Notes: generated by a model from the letters alone, not told the origin. Counted from the stretch's first letter, positions 17,718 to 27,059 are shown. The stretch is 47,283 nt of DNA from Variovorax boronicumulans NBRC 103145 (GCF_001591345.1 NZ_BCUS01000042.1:1-47283); one strand, 5' to 3'. A program made the numbers and translations.

Positions 17718-18329
17718 ATGCCGATCACCGTGCGTCAACGCGGCTTCACACTGGTCGAATTGGTCGTCACCATCGCGGTGCTGGCGCTGATCCTCTTCGC
17801 TGCGATGCCGAGCATCGGCTCATGGCTGGAGAACACCCGCATCCGCAACGTTGCCGATTCGCTGCAAAACGGGCTCCAACTGGCGCGCGGCGAAGCTGTG
17901 CGGCGCAATCAGAGCGTGTCGCTGTGGCTGGTGTCGCTCAACGACCCTGCCGTGCTGAGCGATGACTGTTCTCTCTCGGGCGCCAGCGGCGCCTGGATCG
18001 TAAGCGTGAACTCGCCGGTCGGACATTGCGCAGATGCGCCGTCCACGAACAGCTCCCCCATGATCGTCACAGGACGCGCATCCGGGGACAGTGGGGGACG
18101 AGTCTCAGTGGCGGCCGTGCAATCCGCTGACGGCTCGACCGAGGGCACGCGCGTCACATTCAACGGATTCGGACGCGTTGCCAACACCGACGCCATTGGC
18201 CAGATTGACGTGACCGGGACCACCACTGGCGCCCGAGCGTTGCGCATCGTTGTCTCGCCCTCCGGCTCGGTGCGCATGTGCGAGCCGGCCATCGTCGACA
18301 GCGCGGCAAAGGATCCCCGTAAATGCTGA
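17718..18329 (+). CDS. fimT: GspH/FimT family pseudopilin
   Basis: The protein has 203 residues from this ATG; an ATG at 17700 overlapping the pilE stop is equally possible. The prepilin site is G9|FTLVELVVTIAVLALILFA with Glu5. The NVADSLQNGLQLARGEAVRRN segment is the FimT/GspH hallmark. C-terminal parts hold VRMCEP and a final Cys. FimT/FimU pilins cap the pilus tip with PilV, W, X and Y1, and some FimT proteins bind DNA in natural transformation. It overlaps pilV by ATGCTGA. Confidence 0.9.
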   Translation: MPITVRQRGFTLVELVVTIAVLALILFAAMPSIGSWLENTRIRNVADSLQNGLQLARGEAVRRNQSVSLWLVSLNDPAVLSDDCSLSGASGAWIVSVNSPVGHCADAPSTNSSPMIVTGRASGDSGGRVSVAAVQSADGSTEGTRVTFNGFGRVANTDAIGQIDVTGTTTGARALRIVVSPSGSVRMCEPAIVDSAAKDPRKC

Positions 18330-18790
18330 ATCGAATGAATCGCGTGCGTGCGACCGACCGGCTTCGCCCGATGCGGTGCACGTCCCGCCAAGCACGGCAC
18401 GCTCGAGGCATCGCCTTGATCGAAGTGCTCGTGGCATTGCTGATCTTCATGCTCGGCGTGCTCGGCTTGGTAGGCCTGCAGGCATCGATGACACGCGCCC
18501 AAACCGCTTCCAAGGTGCGCGCCGATGCCGCTTACCTGGCCAGCGAACTGAACGGACGCATGTGGTCCGATCTTGCCAATCTCGCGAGCTATGACGGCGC
18601 CGGCTGCGCCTCCCAAGCTCGATGCAGCGAATGGCAGAGCAAAGTCGGCAGCAGCCTGCCTGGTGGGACCGGTGCAGTCACGGTCAATGCGACCTCTGGC
18701 GATGTCGCCGTCACCATCAGCTGGACGATGCCGGGTGGTGAAACACATCAGTACGTCACCCACACCACCGTCGCCAAGGCTGCGAACTGA
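18323..18790 (+). CDS. pilV: Type IV minor pilin PilV
   Basis: The protein has 155 residues. It has a long basic leader ending RHARG29|IALIEVLVALLIFMLGVLGLVGLQ (quoted in part), with Glu at mature position 5. The QASMTRAQTASKVRADAAYLASELNGRMW pattern after the helix (quoted in part) is typical of PilV. It starts inside the last codons of fimT and ends 1 base before pilW, so translation is coupled. Confidence 0.9.
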   Translation: MLNRMNRVRATDRLRPMRCTSRQARHARGIALIEVLVALLIFMLGVLGLVGLQASMTRAQTASKVRADAAYLASELNGRMWSDLANLASYDGAGCASQARCSEWQSKVGSSLPGGTGAVTVNATSGDVAVTISWTMPGGETHQYVTHTTVAKAAN

Positions 18791-18791
18791 G

Positions 18792-19934
18792 ATGCGCACC
18801 ATTCACCAATCCCCCGTCGCCAAGTGTCCTTCCCAGCGCGGCTTCACGCTGGTCGAGCTCATGGTCGGCCTCGTCCTGGGACTTCTCACAGTGCTGGTCA
18901 TCAGCCAGGTGCTCGCGCTGGCTGAAGGCAAGAAGCGCTCCATCACGATGGGCAGCGATGCGCAGGTCAACGGCGCGTTGTCGCTGTTCACCCTCCAACG
19001 CGATGTGCAGATGGCTGGCTACGGTGCGGCCGCCAGCCCGGATGCCCTCGGCTGTTCAGTGACGGGGAAGTACGACGCTGGCGGCGCGTCATTCGTTTTT
19101 CCGCTGGCACCCGTGGTCATCACCAACGGCACCAGCACCGACACCGACGCGCCGGACACGATCACCGTCTTGCAGGGTCAGACCACCAACTTTTCCGTAC
19201 CCATGGTCCTCAAGGAGGAGCACCCGCAGTCCAGCAACTATTTCGAAGTGGCGTCCTCATTGGGCGCCGCGGTCGGCAACATGATGATTGCCGTGCCGAA
19301 ACTCCAGGGTTCCGGCGTGGGATGCACGCTCTTCAGCGTGACCAACGACACCACATCCCCCGCCACGACCCTGGGCCCTACGCGCGTGCCCCACGCCGCC
19401 ACCGCTGCGAGCAAGTGGAATCAGAACAGCATATTTCCGGCGAGTGGATACATGTCAGGCAGCTATCTGCTGAACATGGGTTCGATGGTCTATCGCAGTT
19501 ACTCGATCAGCAGTGCCCACAGCCTCCAGATGGTCGAACGCTCTCCGGTGAATGGAGCACTGACCGATCCGCCGTTGGAACTCTATCCGCAGATCGTCAA
19601 CCTCCAGGCCCTGTACGGCAAGGACACCAATGGCGACGGCGTCGTCGACACCTACGACAACGTGACGCCGACCACCAACGTGGGCTGGCTCCAGGTGCTC
19701 GCGATCCGTATCGCGGTGGTGGCGCGCAGCAATCAGTACGAGAAAGAGATCGTCACAGCGAATGCCCCCCAATGGGACGTCGGTGCCAACGCCACCATCG
19801 CCGGCACCGCAACCTGCCACGGCACCAGCAAGTGCATTGCACTGCGAGTGAGCCAGGTCGCCGAATGGCAACACTATCGCTTCAAGGTCTACGACACGAT
19901 CGTGCCGCTGCGCAACGTCCTCTGGAACTCCTGA
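18792..19934 (+). CDS. pilW: Type IV minor pilin PilW
   Basis: The protein has 380 residues, a normal PilW length. The prepilin site is G17|FTLVELMVGLVLGLLTVLV. The LFTLQRDVQMAGYG stretch is the PilW hallmark. At residues 278-286 lies DTNGDGVVD, a textbook calcium-type loop (Asp-x-Asn-x-Asp-Gly-x-x-Asp), in the LQALYGKDTNGDGVVDTY context common in the family. With PilV, PilX and PilY1 it forms the pilus-tip priming complex. It ends 9 bases before pilX. Confidence 0.92.
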   Translation: MRTIHQSPVAKCPSQRGFTLVELMVGLVLGLLTVLVISQVLALAEGKKRSITMGSDAQVNGALSLFTLQRDVQMAGYGAAASPDALGCSVTGKYDAGGASFVFPLAPVVITNGTSTDTDAPDTITVLQGQTTNFSVPMVLKEEHPQSSNYFEVASSLGAAVGNMMIAVPKLQGSGVGCTLFSVTNDTTSPATTLGPTRVPHAATAASKWNQNSIFPASGYMSGSYLLNMGSMVYRSYSISSAHSLQMVERSPVNGALTDPPLELYPQIVNLQALYGKDTNGDGVVDTYDNVTPTTNVGWLQVLAIRIAVVARSNQYEKEIVTANAPQWDVGANATIAGTATCHGTSKCIALRVSQVAEWQHYRFKVYDTIVPLRNVLWNS

Positions 19935-19943
19935 GTCATCGCC

Positions 19944-20642
19944 ATGCAAATCAGGCCTTTGAATCTTTCCCCACGACGACGCGCACAGCGCGGCGTCTCA
20001 CTGCTTTTTGCCCTGCTGACGCTGGTTGCGCTTTTGCTTGCAACGTTGGCACTGGTGCGTTCGGTGGATACCAGCACGCTGCTTCTGGGCAACATGGGCT
20101 TCAAGCAGGACGCCACCTCTGCAGCAGACCAGGCTGCACGCCAGGCCATTGATTGGCTGACCGCCAACAGCGCCAGCCTGAACACCGATGCGGCATCGAG
20201 CGGCTACTACGCAAGCACGCAGGAGCTTGCTGCCGATGGGGTCACTGCAAAACCGCCCATTGATGTCACTGGCCGGCAACTCGCGACAAGCAACAACCGC
20301 CAACTGATCGACTGGGACGGCAACACCTGCCAGTCCGCCACGACGGGCACCTACAACGGCTGCACCGTCACCACGGCGGATGCTGGCGTCATCAACAGCA
20401 ACAACGCCCGATTCGTCATCTTCAGACTGTGCTCCAAACCGGGCAACTACGTCACCGACGCGAGTATCAGTTGCGCCAAACCGATTTCAGGTGGCGGCGC
20501 CAACGTGAGCAAGAAGGGCGAGATGAACTACGCCGAACAGCCGTTTCCCGGTGGTGCATCCGGCCCGTACTACCGCATCGTGGTCCGCGTGCTGGGCGCG
20601 CGCAACACCGCCAGCTTCACCGAAACCATTGTGCATTTCTGA
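19944..20642 (+). CDS. pilX: Type IV pilus assembly protein PilX
   Basis: The protein has 232 residues. The N-terminus RRRAQRG17|VSLLFALLTLVALLLATLAL (quoted in part) is a PilX prepilin signal and lacks Glu at mature position 5, as is usual for PilX. The LLGNMGFKQDATSAADQAARQAIDW stretch (quoted in part) is the PilX N-terminal domain signature. Two Cys pairs are present in the globular part. It lies in the operon between pilW and pilY1. Confidence 0.9.
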   Translation: MQIRPLNLSPRRRAQRGVSLLFALLTLVALLLATLALVRSVDTSTLLLGNMGFKQDATSAADQAARQAIDWLTANSASLNTDAASSGYYASTQELAADGVTAKPPIDVTGRQLATSNNRQLIDWDGNTCQSATTGTYNGCTVTTADAGVINSNNARFVIFRLCSKPGNYVTDASISCAKPISGGGANVSKKGEMNYAEQPFPGGASGPYYRIVVRVLGARNTASFTETIVHF

Positions 20643-20687
20643 TGAGGAAGCGCCTCCTCCGGCGCGAGACACAAAGAACTCAACATC

Positions 20688-23600
20688 ATGACAAATAGAT
20701 CCAATCCTGCCCTCGACCGCAAGTACAAAAGGCAGGCCATCTGTTGTGCGGTGATGGTCTGCGCGTTGCTGCTGGGGTCGTTCGCTCCCGTGATCGAAGC
20801 GGCACCCACCGACCTCTCGAACCAGCCGCTGGCAACACTCCCTGCGGTTCAAGCCAAGCCGAATCTGTTGTTCGTTCTCGATGACTCGGGAAGCATGGAC
20901 AGCGACTACATGCCAGACGAAATGTCCAACGGCAGTGGCAACGGCAGGTATGGATACCGCTCCGCGCAGTGCAATGGCGTGGCCTACGATCCGTTGATGA
21001 CCTATGCGCCACCGCTCAACGCTGATGGGACGTCCTACCCCAATGCAGTTTTTACAGCGGCACGTGTCGATGGTTATGACACGTCGAGTGGCACCACAAA
21101 CCTCAACAACCGGTACTACTACACCTACAGCGGCACGCAGCCCAAAATGGGCTGGGTATACACCAGCAGTGGCGCCGTCCGGAACACCTTCTACAACGAG
21201 TGCCGAACCTCGACTGACTCGTCGAGCGGCGTTTTTACCCTCGTCACGGTCACCAGCGCTTCCAACGACGCTCAAAACTACGCCAACTGGTACTCGTACT
21301 ACCGCAAGCGCTACCTGTTGATGCGCACCGCCATGGGGCGGGCGATCTCGGTGCTCGACTCGAGCTATCGCGTTGGCTTCAGCACGATCAGCGATGGAAC
21401 TGCTGTAGATGGGAGCAACTACTTTCGGGACGTCAAGGATTTCGATAGCGACCAGAAGGCTAACTTCTACAGCAGCCTCTACAACGCCTCGCCGAATGGC
21501 TGGACACCCTTGCGCGCAGCCTTGTCCAAAGCAGGGCGCTACTTCGCCAACAAGGCCCCAGATCAAAGCTACGATCCAGTCCAGTACTCCTGCCAACGCA
21601 ACTACGCACTGCTTTCTACAGACGGCTACTGGAACAAGGCCAAGGGCTTGAAGCTCAACGGTACCAGCGAAATTGGGCAGCAAGACGGTAGCGAAGCCCG
21701 CCCGATGCGGGATGACACGCGGTTGATCGTTACCACGGTGACACCCTACACCGTGGCGCTGACCCAGAATGCGCTTTCCACCCAGTCCCAATCCAGAGAC
21801 TGGACGCGCACCTCCGTCACGGTTTCTTCAACGCCCAAGACTAACAATCCGAACAAGGGGAAGTACCTCGTCACTACGCGCACAAATCAGCGCTACACCG
21901 AGACGCAAACCCGGACCCGTACAACGCCGCAATCTGCAACCGAGTCCTACACCGAGACGGTCGTGACAACCGATGGTGTCGAGACATCCAGAAGCACCAG
22001 CCCGCGCACCACCTCCACCTGGATCAACACCGCGACGCCAACCGAGACGTTCACCGGCAATGGTCCTCCCACTGTTGACAGCAGTTTCACAACTGGGACA
22101 TCGACCTCGACCTACCAGACCGCAAAGGGAGATGACCAGACGACCTATTCGAATCCGGCCCCTGGAGGCTGGAGTGCATGGTCTACACCAGCGGTCACAT
22201 CCAATTCGCCCCCGGTTCGCCAGCCGGCCGTTGCAGGCACACCCACTCAAACGCCGTCCACATCTGGCGGCACCGGCAACACACTGGCCGACGTTGCCCA
22301 ATACTACTTTGCAACAGACCTGCGCACGAGTGCGCTCGGCAATTGCACCTCAAGCAGTTCCGGCAGCAACCAGGATGTTTGCAGCAACATCGTGCGACCG
22401 GTCGGTAACGACAGGGCTGCATGGCAGCACATGAACTCGTTCACGATCGGCCTCGGCGTGAGCGGCACGCTGCCTTACGACAAGAACTACCTGACCCAGA
22501 CCACCGGCACCTACGCCGACCTGACCAGCGGCGCCTTGACTTGGCCTGTGCCGGAGGGCGCGGATCTGAACAACGGCGAGGGTGGCAACGCCACCAACGT
22601 CGACGACCTGTGGCACGCAGCCGTCAATGGCCGCGGCCAGTACTACTCGGCACTCGATGCCGGTGCACTGAGCGAAGCCATTAACGGTGTCGTCACCTCG
22701 GTGCAGCAAGTGGCCGGCTCCGGCGCCACCGCCTCGACCAGTTCGCTTCAACTGGTGGCCGGCGACAACAACCTGGTCTTCCGGGCCAGCTACACCACGC
22801 AGTTGTGGACCGGTGACCTTCAGGCCTTCTCAATCAACGGCTCGACAGGTGTTATTGCGAGTACCGCCACCTGGTCTGCCCAAGCGAAACTCGACGCGAC
22901 CACTCCTTCGTCCCGCAGGATCTATTTCAGCGATGGCTCGGCCCTTCGAAGCTTCGAGTATGGAAATCTGAGCGCTGCGCAAAAAGGCTACTTCGACAAC
23001 CTCTGCGGACAGAGCCTCATTGCAGCGCAGTGCTCGCAACTGTCCGCCAGCAACAAGACACTGGCCAACAACGGCACCAACCTGGTCAACTACCTGCGCG
23101 GCGTACGGACCCACGAATCGGCCAGCGTCGACGCGTCCAACACCAACATCCCCGCGCTCTATCGCAAACGCGATCATGTGCTGGGCGACATCATCAACGG
23201 CGCCCCGGTCCATGTCGGGAAGCCACCGTTCCGGTATGCTGACGCGGGCTACGCTGATTTCGTCACTGCGAAGGCAGCGCGTACGCCCGTGGTGTATGTG
23301 GGGTCGAACGACGGCATGTTGCATGCCTTCTCGGCCGCCACCAACGACACGGGCGGCACCGAGCTCTGGGCCTACGTACCGAGCGCAGTCATGCCCAACC
23401 TCTACAAGATGGCCGACACGAGCTACGGATCGAAGCATCAATACTCCGTGGACGGCGCGCCGGTCATGGGCGACATCAAGGTCGGAACCACCTGGAAAAC
23501 CATCGTCGTTGGCGGTCTCAACAGTGGTGGACGCGGCTATTACGCACTCGACATCACCGACCCCAACGATCCCAAGGCCCTTTGGGAATTCACCGACGCC

Positions 23601-24590
23601 AACCTGGGCCTCAGCTTCGGCAACCCGGTGATTGCCAAACGCAGCGACGGCACCTGGATCGTTACCTTCGCCTCTGGCTACAACAACGCCGATGGCAAAG
23701 GTCACCTCTACGTGTTGAATGCCAATACCGGCGCCCTGCTGCTGGACATCGCTACCAGCGACGGCAGCAGCACGGATCCGAGCGGCCTGGCAAAGATCAA
23801 CGCCTGGATCGAAAGCACCAGCGACAACACGGCCAAACGCTTCTATGGCGGCGATTTGCAAGGCAACCTCTGGCGTTTCGATATTGACGCGCTCCTGCCG
23901 CCCAACCGGGCAGCGATGCGACTCGCCAAGTTCCAGGTCGATGCCTCGACGCCGCAACCCATCACCACCAAACCGGAAACCGTCGAGATCTCCGGCCGCC
24001 CGGTGGTCGTGGTTGCGACAGGTCGATACCTCGGCGCAACCGACATCACGGATTCGACGCAGCAAAGCATCTATGCGGTGAGAGACACACTTACTGCCAC
24101 CGGATGGAGCGACGTGCGCGCCGATACTGCGAACTTCGTCAGGCAGACATTTACCTTGAACGGCCCTGTGGCAACGGCCACTGCGGCTTCGGTATCCAAT
24201 ACGGCGGTCAACTGGTCGACCAAGGGAGGATGGTGGATCGATCTGCCGCATTCACGTGAACGCGTGAACACCAACCTGGGCCTGCAATACAGCACCCTGT
24301 CGATTGCCACCGCCATCCCGAACGGCGATGCCTGCGCATCGGGCGGCACGGCTTGGCGCTACTACCTCAACGTGGCCAATGGCGGTGTAGTCACCACCAA
24401 CCCGGCCGGAGGACTCTGGAGCACCGACGGATTGATCATGGGCATGACATGGGTGCAGGACAGCAATGGCAATGCCCGCATCATTTATCAGAAGAGCAAT
24501 GGCGACAACGTGGTTGAAACGCCGCCGGTGGCAACGTCCTCAGGCTCTGGCAGTGTCCATCGGACCTCCTGGCGTGAGCTGGTGGACTGA
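20688..24590 (+). CDS. pilY1: PilY1-family pilus-tip adhesin with Thr-rich insertion
   Basis: The protein has 1300 residues. A signal peptide ends near IEAAP. A von Willebrand A-like domain starts at about 58 with MIDAS D65-x-S67-x-S69 (FVLDDSGSM) and continues through ALLSTDGYWN (about 310) and NTLADVAQYYFATDLR (about 530). Between those two lies an unusual Thr/Ser-rich, low-complexity insertion (about 349-530). The C-terminal half is the PilY1 beta-propeller (GDIINGAPVHVG, VYVGSNDGMLHAFSA, GYYALDITDP, FYGGDLQGNLWRFD). The Ca2+ loop before GGDLQGN is degenerate here: residues 1042-1050 read ESTSDNTAK. PilY1 tunes pilus retraction, adhesion and surface sensing. Confidence 0.95.
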   Translation: MTNRSNPALDRKYKRQAICCAVMVCALLLGSFAPVIEAAPTDLSNQPLATLPAVQAKPNLLFVLDDSGSMDSDYMPDEMSNGSGNGRYGYRSAQCNGVAYDPLMTYAPPLNADGTSYPNAVFTAARVDGYDTSSGTTNLNNRYYYTYSGTQPKMGWVYTSSGAVRNTFYNECRTSTDSSSGVFTLVTVTSASNDAQNYANWYSYYRKRYLLMRTAMGRAISVLDSSYRVGFSTISDGTAVDGSNYFRDVKDFDSDQKANFYSSLYNASPNGWTPLRAALSKAGRYFANKAPDQSYDPVQYSCQRNYALLSTDGYWNKAKGLKLNGTSEIGQQDGSEARPMRDDTRLIVTTVTPYTVALTQNALSTQSQSRDWTRTSVTVSSTPKTNNPNKGKYLVTTRTNQRYTETQTRTRTTPQSATESYTETVVTTDGVETSRSTSPRTTSTWINTATPTETFTGNGPPTVDSSFTTGTSTSTYQTAKGDDQTTYSNPAPGGWSAWSTPAVTSNSPPVRQPAVAGTPTQTPSTSGGTGNTLADVAQYYFATDLRTSALGNCTSSSSGSNQDVCSNIVRPVGNDRAAWQHMNSFTIGLGVSGTLPYDKNYLTQTTGTYADLTSGALTWPVPEGADLNNGEGGNATNVDDLWHAAVNGRGQYYSALDAGALSEAINGVVTSVQQVAGSGATASTSSLQLVAGDNNLVFRASYTTQLWTGDLQAFSINGSTGVIASTATWSAQAKLDATTPSSRRIYFSDGSALRSFEYGNLSAAQKGYFDNLCGQSLIAAQCSQLSASNKTLANNGTNLVNYLRGVRTHESASVDASNTNIPALYRKRDHVLGDIINGAPVHVGKPPFRYADAGYADFVTAKAARTPVVYVGSNDGMLHAFSAATNDTGGTELWAYVPSAVMPNLYKMADTSYGSKHQYSVDGAPVMGDIKVGTTWKTIVVGGLNSGGRGYYALDITDPNDPKALWEFTDANLGLSFGNPVIAKRSDGTWIVTFASGYNNADGKGHLYVLNANTGALLLDIATSDGSSTDPSGLAKINAWIESTSDNTAKRFYGGDLQGNLWRFDIDALLPPNRAAMRLAKFQVDASTPQPITTKPETVEISGRPVVVVATGRYLGATDITDSTQQSIYAVRDTLTATGWSDVRADTANFVRQTFTLNGPVATATAASVSNTAVNWSTKGGWWIDLPHSRERVNTNLGLQYSTLSIATAIPNGDACASGGTAWRYYLNVANGGVVTTNPAGGLWSTDGLIMGMTWVQDSNGNARIIYQKSNGDNVVETPPVATSSGSGSVHRTSWRELVD

Positions 24591-24596
24591 TCTGCG

Positions 24597-25289
24597 ATGA
24601 AAGCGGTCCTGGCTTGGCGTGCGCCAGGCCAGGCGAAGATGCGATACATATTTTGTGCGAGCGCAGTGCTCTCTTTGGCGCTTCACGCCGGCATGCTTTC
24701 GACACGCATCTCTCCGGTCGCCCCAATGTGGGCGGCAAGTAGTCCCGTCAAGCATGTCGCCAGCTCCATGCAGGCGCGAACGGTTCGTGCCCTTCCTTCC
24801 TTGCCTTCGCCAATTCATGCATCCCCCCCGGCGAGCGAGACGTCTCACGTATCTGGACGCGCGTCCATCCTCAAGGAGGAACTGTCAACACGCACACGAT
24901 CTCTCGCGGCCCCTGCCCCTGCCCCTGCCCCTGCCCCTGCCCCTGCCCCTGCCCCTGCCCCTGTCGCGCTCGAGGTTGAGATCGACAGCTACATTCCACG
25001 CAATCAACTGTCGACGCCCCCCGTTGCCAAAACGACCATCGCGCTCGAGGCTCCGCCTGGCGAATTAACGGACGAGCGACTTGTCGGTATTCTTTCGCTC
25101 TTCATTGATGAGCAAGGTCGCGTTCAGCGCATCGACGCCGAAGAGCCGACACTCCCCCCAGCTTTCGAGCAAGCCGCACGCGAAGCTTTCATGGCCGCGG
25201 AGTTTTCTCCCGGCGAGGTGAATGGTCTGGCAGTTAGGTCAAGGCTGCGAGTAGAAGTAGTGTTCAACAGCACGTCGCTTTCACTCTGA
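24597..25289 (+). CDS. TonB-like protein closing the minor-pilin operon
   Basis: The protein has 230 residues. There is one N-terminal membrane segment (MRYIFCASAVLSLALHAGML) containing Ser-Leu-Ala-Leu-His, the S-x3-H spacing that TonB uses to contact ExbB/ExbD. It is followed by a long Pro/Ala linker with nine Ala-Pro units encoded by a tandem hexamer. The final 95 residues (IPRNQLSTPP, LSLFIDEQGRVQ, FSPGEVNGLAVRSRLRVEVVF) resemble a TonB C-terminal domain. It starts 6 bases after the pilY1 stop, in the place where PilY2/PilE sit in Pseudomonas. A start at 24639 is an alternative. The partner is unknown; PilY1 or an outer-membrane receptor are possibilities. Confidence 0.75.
   Translation: MKAVLAWRAPGQAKMRYIFCASAVLSLALHAGMLSTRISPVAPMWAASSPVKHVASSMQARTVRALPSLPSPIHASPPASETSHVSGRASILKEELSTRTRSLAAPAPAPAPAPAPAPAPAPVALEVEIDSYIPRNQLSTPPVAKTTIALEAPPGELTDERLVGILSLFIDEQGRVQRIDAEEPTLPPAFEQAAREAFMAAEFSPGEVNGLAVRSRLRVEVVFNSTSLSL
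24909..24962 (+). repeat. Tandem hexanucleotide repeat (GCCCCT)9
   Basis: Nine perfect copies of GCCCCT in the Ala-Pro linker of the TonB-like gene. The unit is two codons, so slippage changes linker length without breaking the frame. Confidence 0.95.
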
Positions 25290-25543
25290 AGATGCCCCGA
25301 TGGCTAGCACTCCGGATCGTGTGAAACTTGAAGGCCCGTGTAACCCCGCCGGTCCGCGCGGACTGTTCAACCAGCGGCGAGCTTTGGCCAGGTCCGTTGA
25401 GCCACGCAATACACTTGCCGTGATTCACTCGATCTGTCAGCTTGCGTGGGCCATCCGCCCATGTTTCGAACTCGGCGCATTCGGCGCGTGCGTCGCGATC
25501 TTGTCCGCGAACTTCTAACTCAACGCCCCTCCTCCTCGAGCAC

Positions 25544-26992
25544 ATGAGCCTACAGCGTCACACGGCTTACAACCTGATCGGCCAAGCTCTGCCGCTCGTG
25601 GTGTCGCTGCTCACAATACCAGTCTACTTGCGCTTGATTGGGGAGACTCGCTTTGGAGTGCTGGCTCTGATCTGGCTCTTCTTCGGATATTTGGGTCTGT
25701 TCGACCTGGGAATTGGCCAGGCAACAGCCCGTCAGCTCGCACAAATGACCGGAAAACCGAAGAGCGAACATGCCAAGGTACTTTGGACGGCGCTGTCGCT
25801 CAGCCTCGGACTCGGATTGGCGGGCGCCCTCGCTGCCCAGCCTCTAGGTGCGTGGTTCTTTACACAGCACTCATCCATCGAGGTCGGCTTGCGTGTCGAA
25901 CTCCTTGCAGCCTTGCCGTGGGCCACAGCATTGGTGCCGGCGACAACCCTCGCAGGCGTGTTGAGCGGTTCATTTCAGGCTCGCAATGCATTCGGAGAGC
26001 TCAACCTGATCGGCGCATCAGTCAGTGTGCTGGCATTGCTAGCCCCCTTGGCTGTAGCAATGACGATTGGCATTCAGCTACCTGGACTTGTTGCCGCGGT
26101 AGTCGCCGTTCGTTTACTCGTGCTGGTACCGATGCTGTTGCGCTGCGGCACTCACTATCTCGCGGGTTCTTCGGTATCGGTCGATGGGCAATACGCCTGG
26201 CAGTTGCTGAGGTTTGGCGGATGGACAACCGTCAGTGGAATTGTTGGGCCGCTCATGACCGTTGCCGACCGCTTTGCAATCGGTGCCCAATTGGGCGCCA
26301 AGTCAATCAGCTACTACGTCATTCCCTTCCAAATGACGGAACGCACTACGTTGCTTTCATCGGCACTGAACCAAGCCCTGTTTCCTCGTTTTGCCCGTTC
26401 AACCTCAGACGCCGAACGGCATCAGCTGGCCATGTTTGGCCTGCGTACGCTCGGCGTATGGCTGTCGCCGCTCATGGCGGCGGGATTGTTGTTGTCGGCG
26501 CCATTCCTCGCGTGGTGGATCTCACCGGAGCTCGCCGTCCAGTCTGCTGACGTGATGCAAGTCCTGTGCTTTGCCTTCTGGCTTAACAGCCTCGCTATCG
26601 TGCCCTTCACCAAGCTGATCGCAAGCGGGCGCCCCGATCTCGTGGCAAAGAGTCATATGGTCGAGTTGCTGCCATACCTCGCAGCGTTGTACATCGCGCT
26701 TCAAGCATGGGGCCTTGTGGGCGCCGCTGCGGTATTTACCGCCAGGGTTGCGATAGATTTCCTTCTTCTCTCCTACTTGGCGGGCACGCTGCTTTCGACG
26801 CTCCGGCTTCTTGCGATCCCTGCAGTCCTTATGGCTGCGATTCTGGCGCTTGTCATGAGGACAAAGCTCTCCTCAACGTCTCAATGGCCGTTCGGACTCG
26901 TGCTGTTGCTCGCTCTGCTGGCATGGTCTCTGATCCAAAGGATCACGGCCAATCGCGGGGTGAATCACGATGCGCATGCGCGGTCGAATTGA
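25544..26992 (+). CDS. Wzx-like polysaccharide/oligosaccharide flippase
   Basis: The protein has 482 residues with about twelve to fourteen hydrophobic segments. The N-terminus (TAYNLIGQALPLVVSLLTIPVYLRLIG, quoted in part) and the FGVLALIWLFFGYLGLFDLGIGQA block match the polysaccharide-biosynthesis/MOP flippase family. The ADRFAIGAQLG segment in the middle is also typical. It would flip an undecaprenyl-linked glycan to the periplasm, where the PglL-type transferase works. It lies 254 bases after the TonB-like gene, so it may have its own promoter. The local base composition looks less GC-rich than in flanking genes. Confidence 0.87.
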   Translation: MSLQRHTAYNLIGQALPLVVSLLTIPVYLRLIGETRFGVLALIWLFFGYLGLFDLGIGQATARQLAQMTGKPKSEHAKVLWTALSLSLGLGLAGALAAQPLGAWFFTQHSSIEVGLRVELLAALPWATALVPATTLAGVLSGSFQARNAFGELNLIGASVSVLALLAPLAVAMTIGIQLPGLVAAVVAVRLLVLVPMLLRCGTHYLAGSSVSVDGQYAWQLLRFGGWTTVSGIVGPLMTVADRFAIGAQLGAKSISYYVIPFQMTERTTLLSSALNQALFPRFARSTSDAERHQLAMFGLRTLGVWLSPLMAAGLLLSAPFLAWWISPELAVQSADVMQVLCFAFWLNSLAIVPFTKLIASGRPDLVAKSHMVELLPYLAALYIALQAWGLVGAAAVFTARVAIDFLLLSYLAGTLLSTLRLLAIPAVLMAAILALVMRTKLSSTSQWPFGLVLLLALLAWSLIQRITANRGVNHDAHARSN

Positions 26993-27059
26993 TAGCGACA
27001 GCTTCAAGAGCAGGCACGTTGCGAATCAAACGTCCCTTGCAACTCAATACCATTGACTC

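Noticed and set aside
20487..21791. Minus-strand frame of 434 codons opposite pilX and pilY1
   Set aside because: Shadow frame; the plus-strand genes are clear and in an operon.
24909..24962. CRISPR-like or other array suggested by the repeats
   Set aside because: The units are contiguous hexamers without spacers and encode Ala-Pro in frame; it is a simple sequence repeat.
25300..25518. Possible small gene of 72 codons between the TonB-like and flippase genes
   Set aside because: No ribosome site, no recognisable motif, and an equally long frame exists on the other strand; more likely the flippase leader or promoter region.
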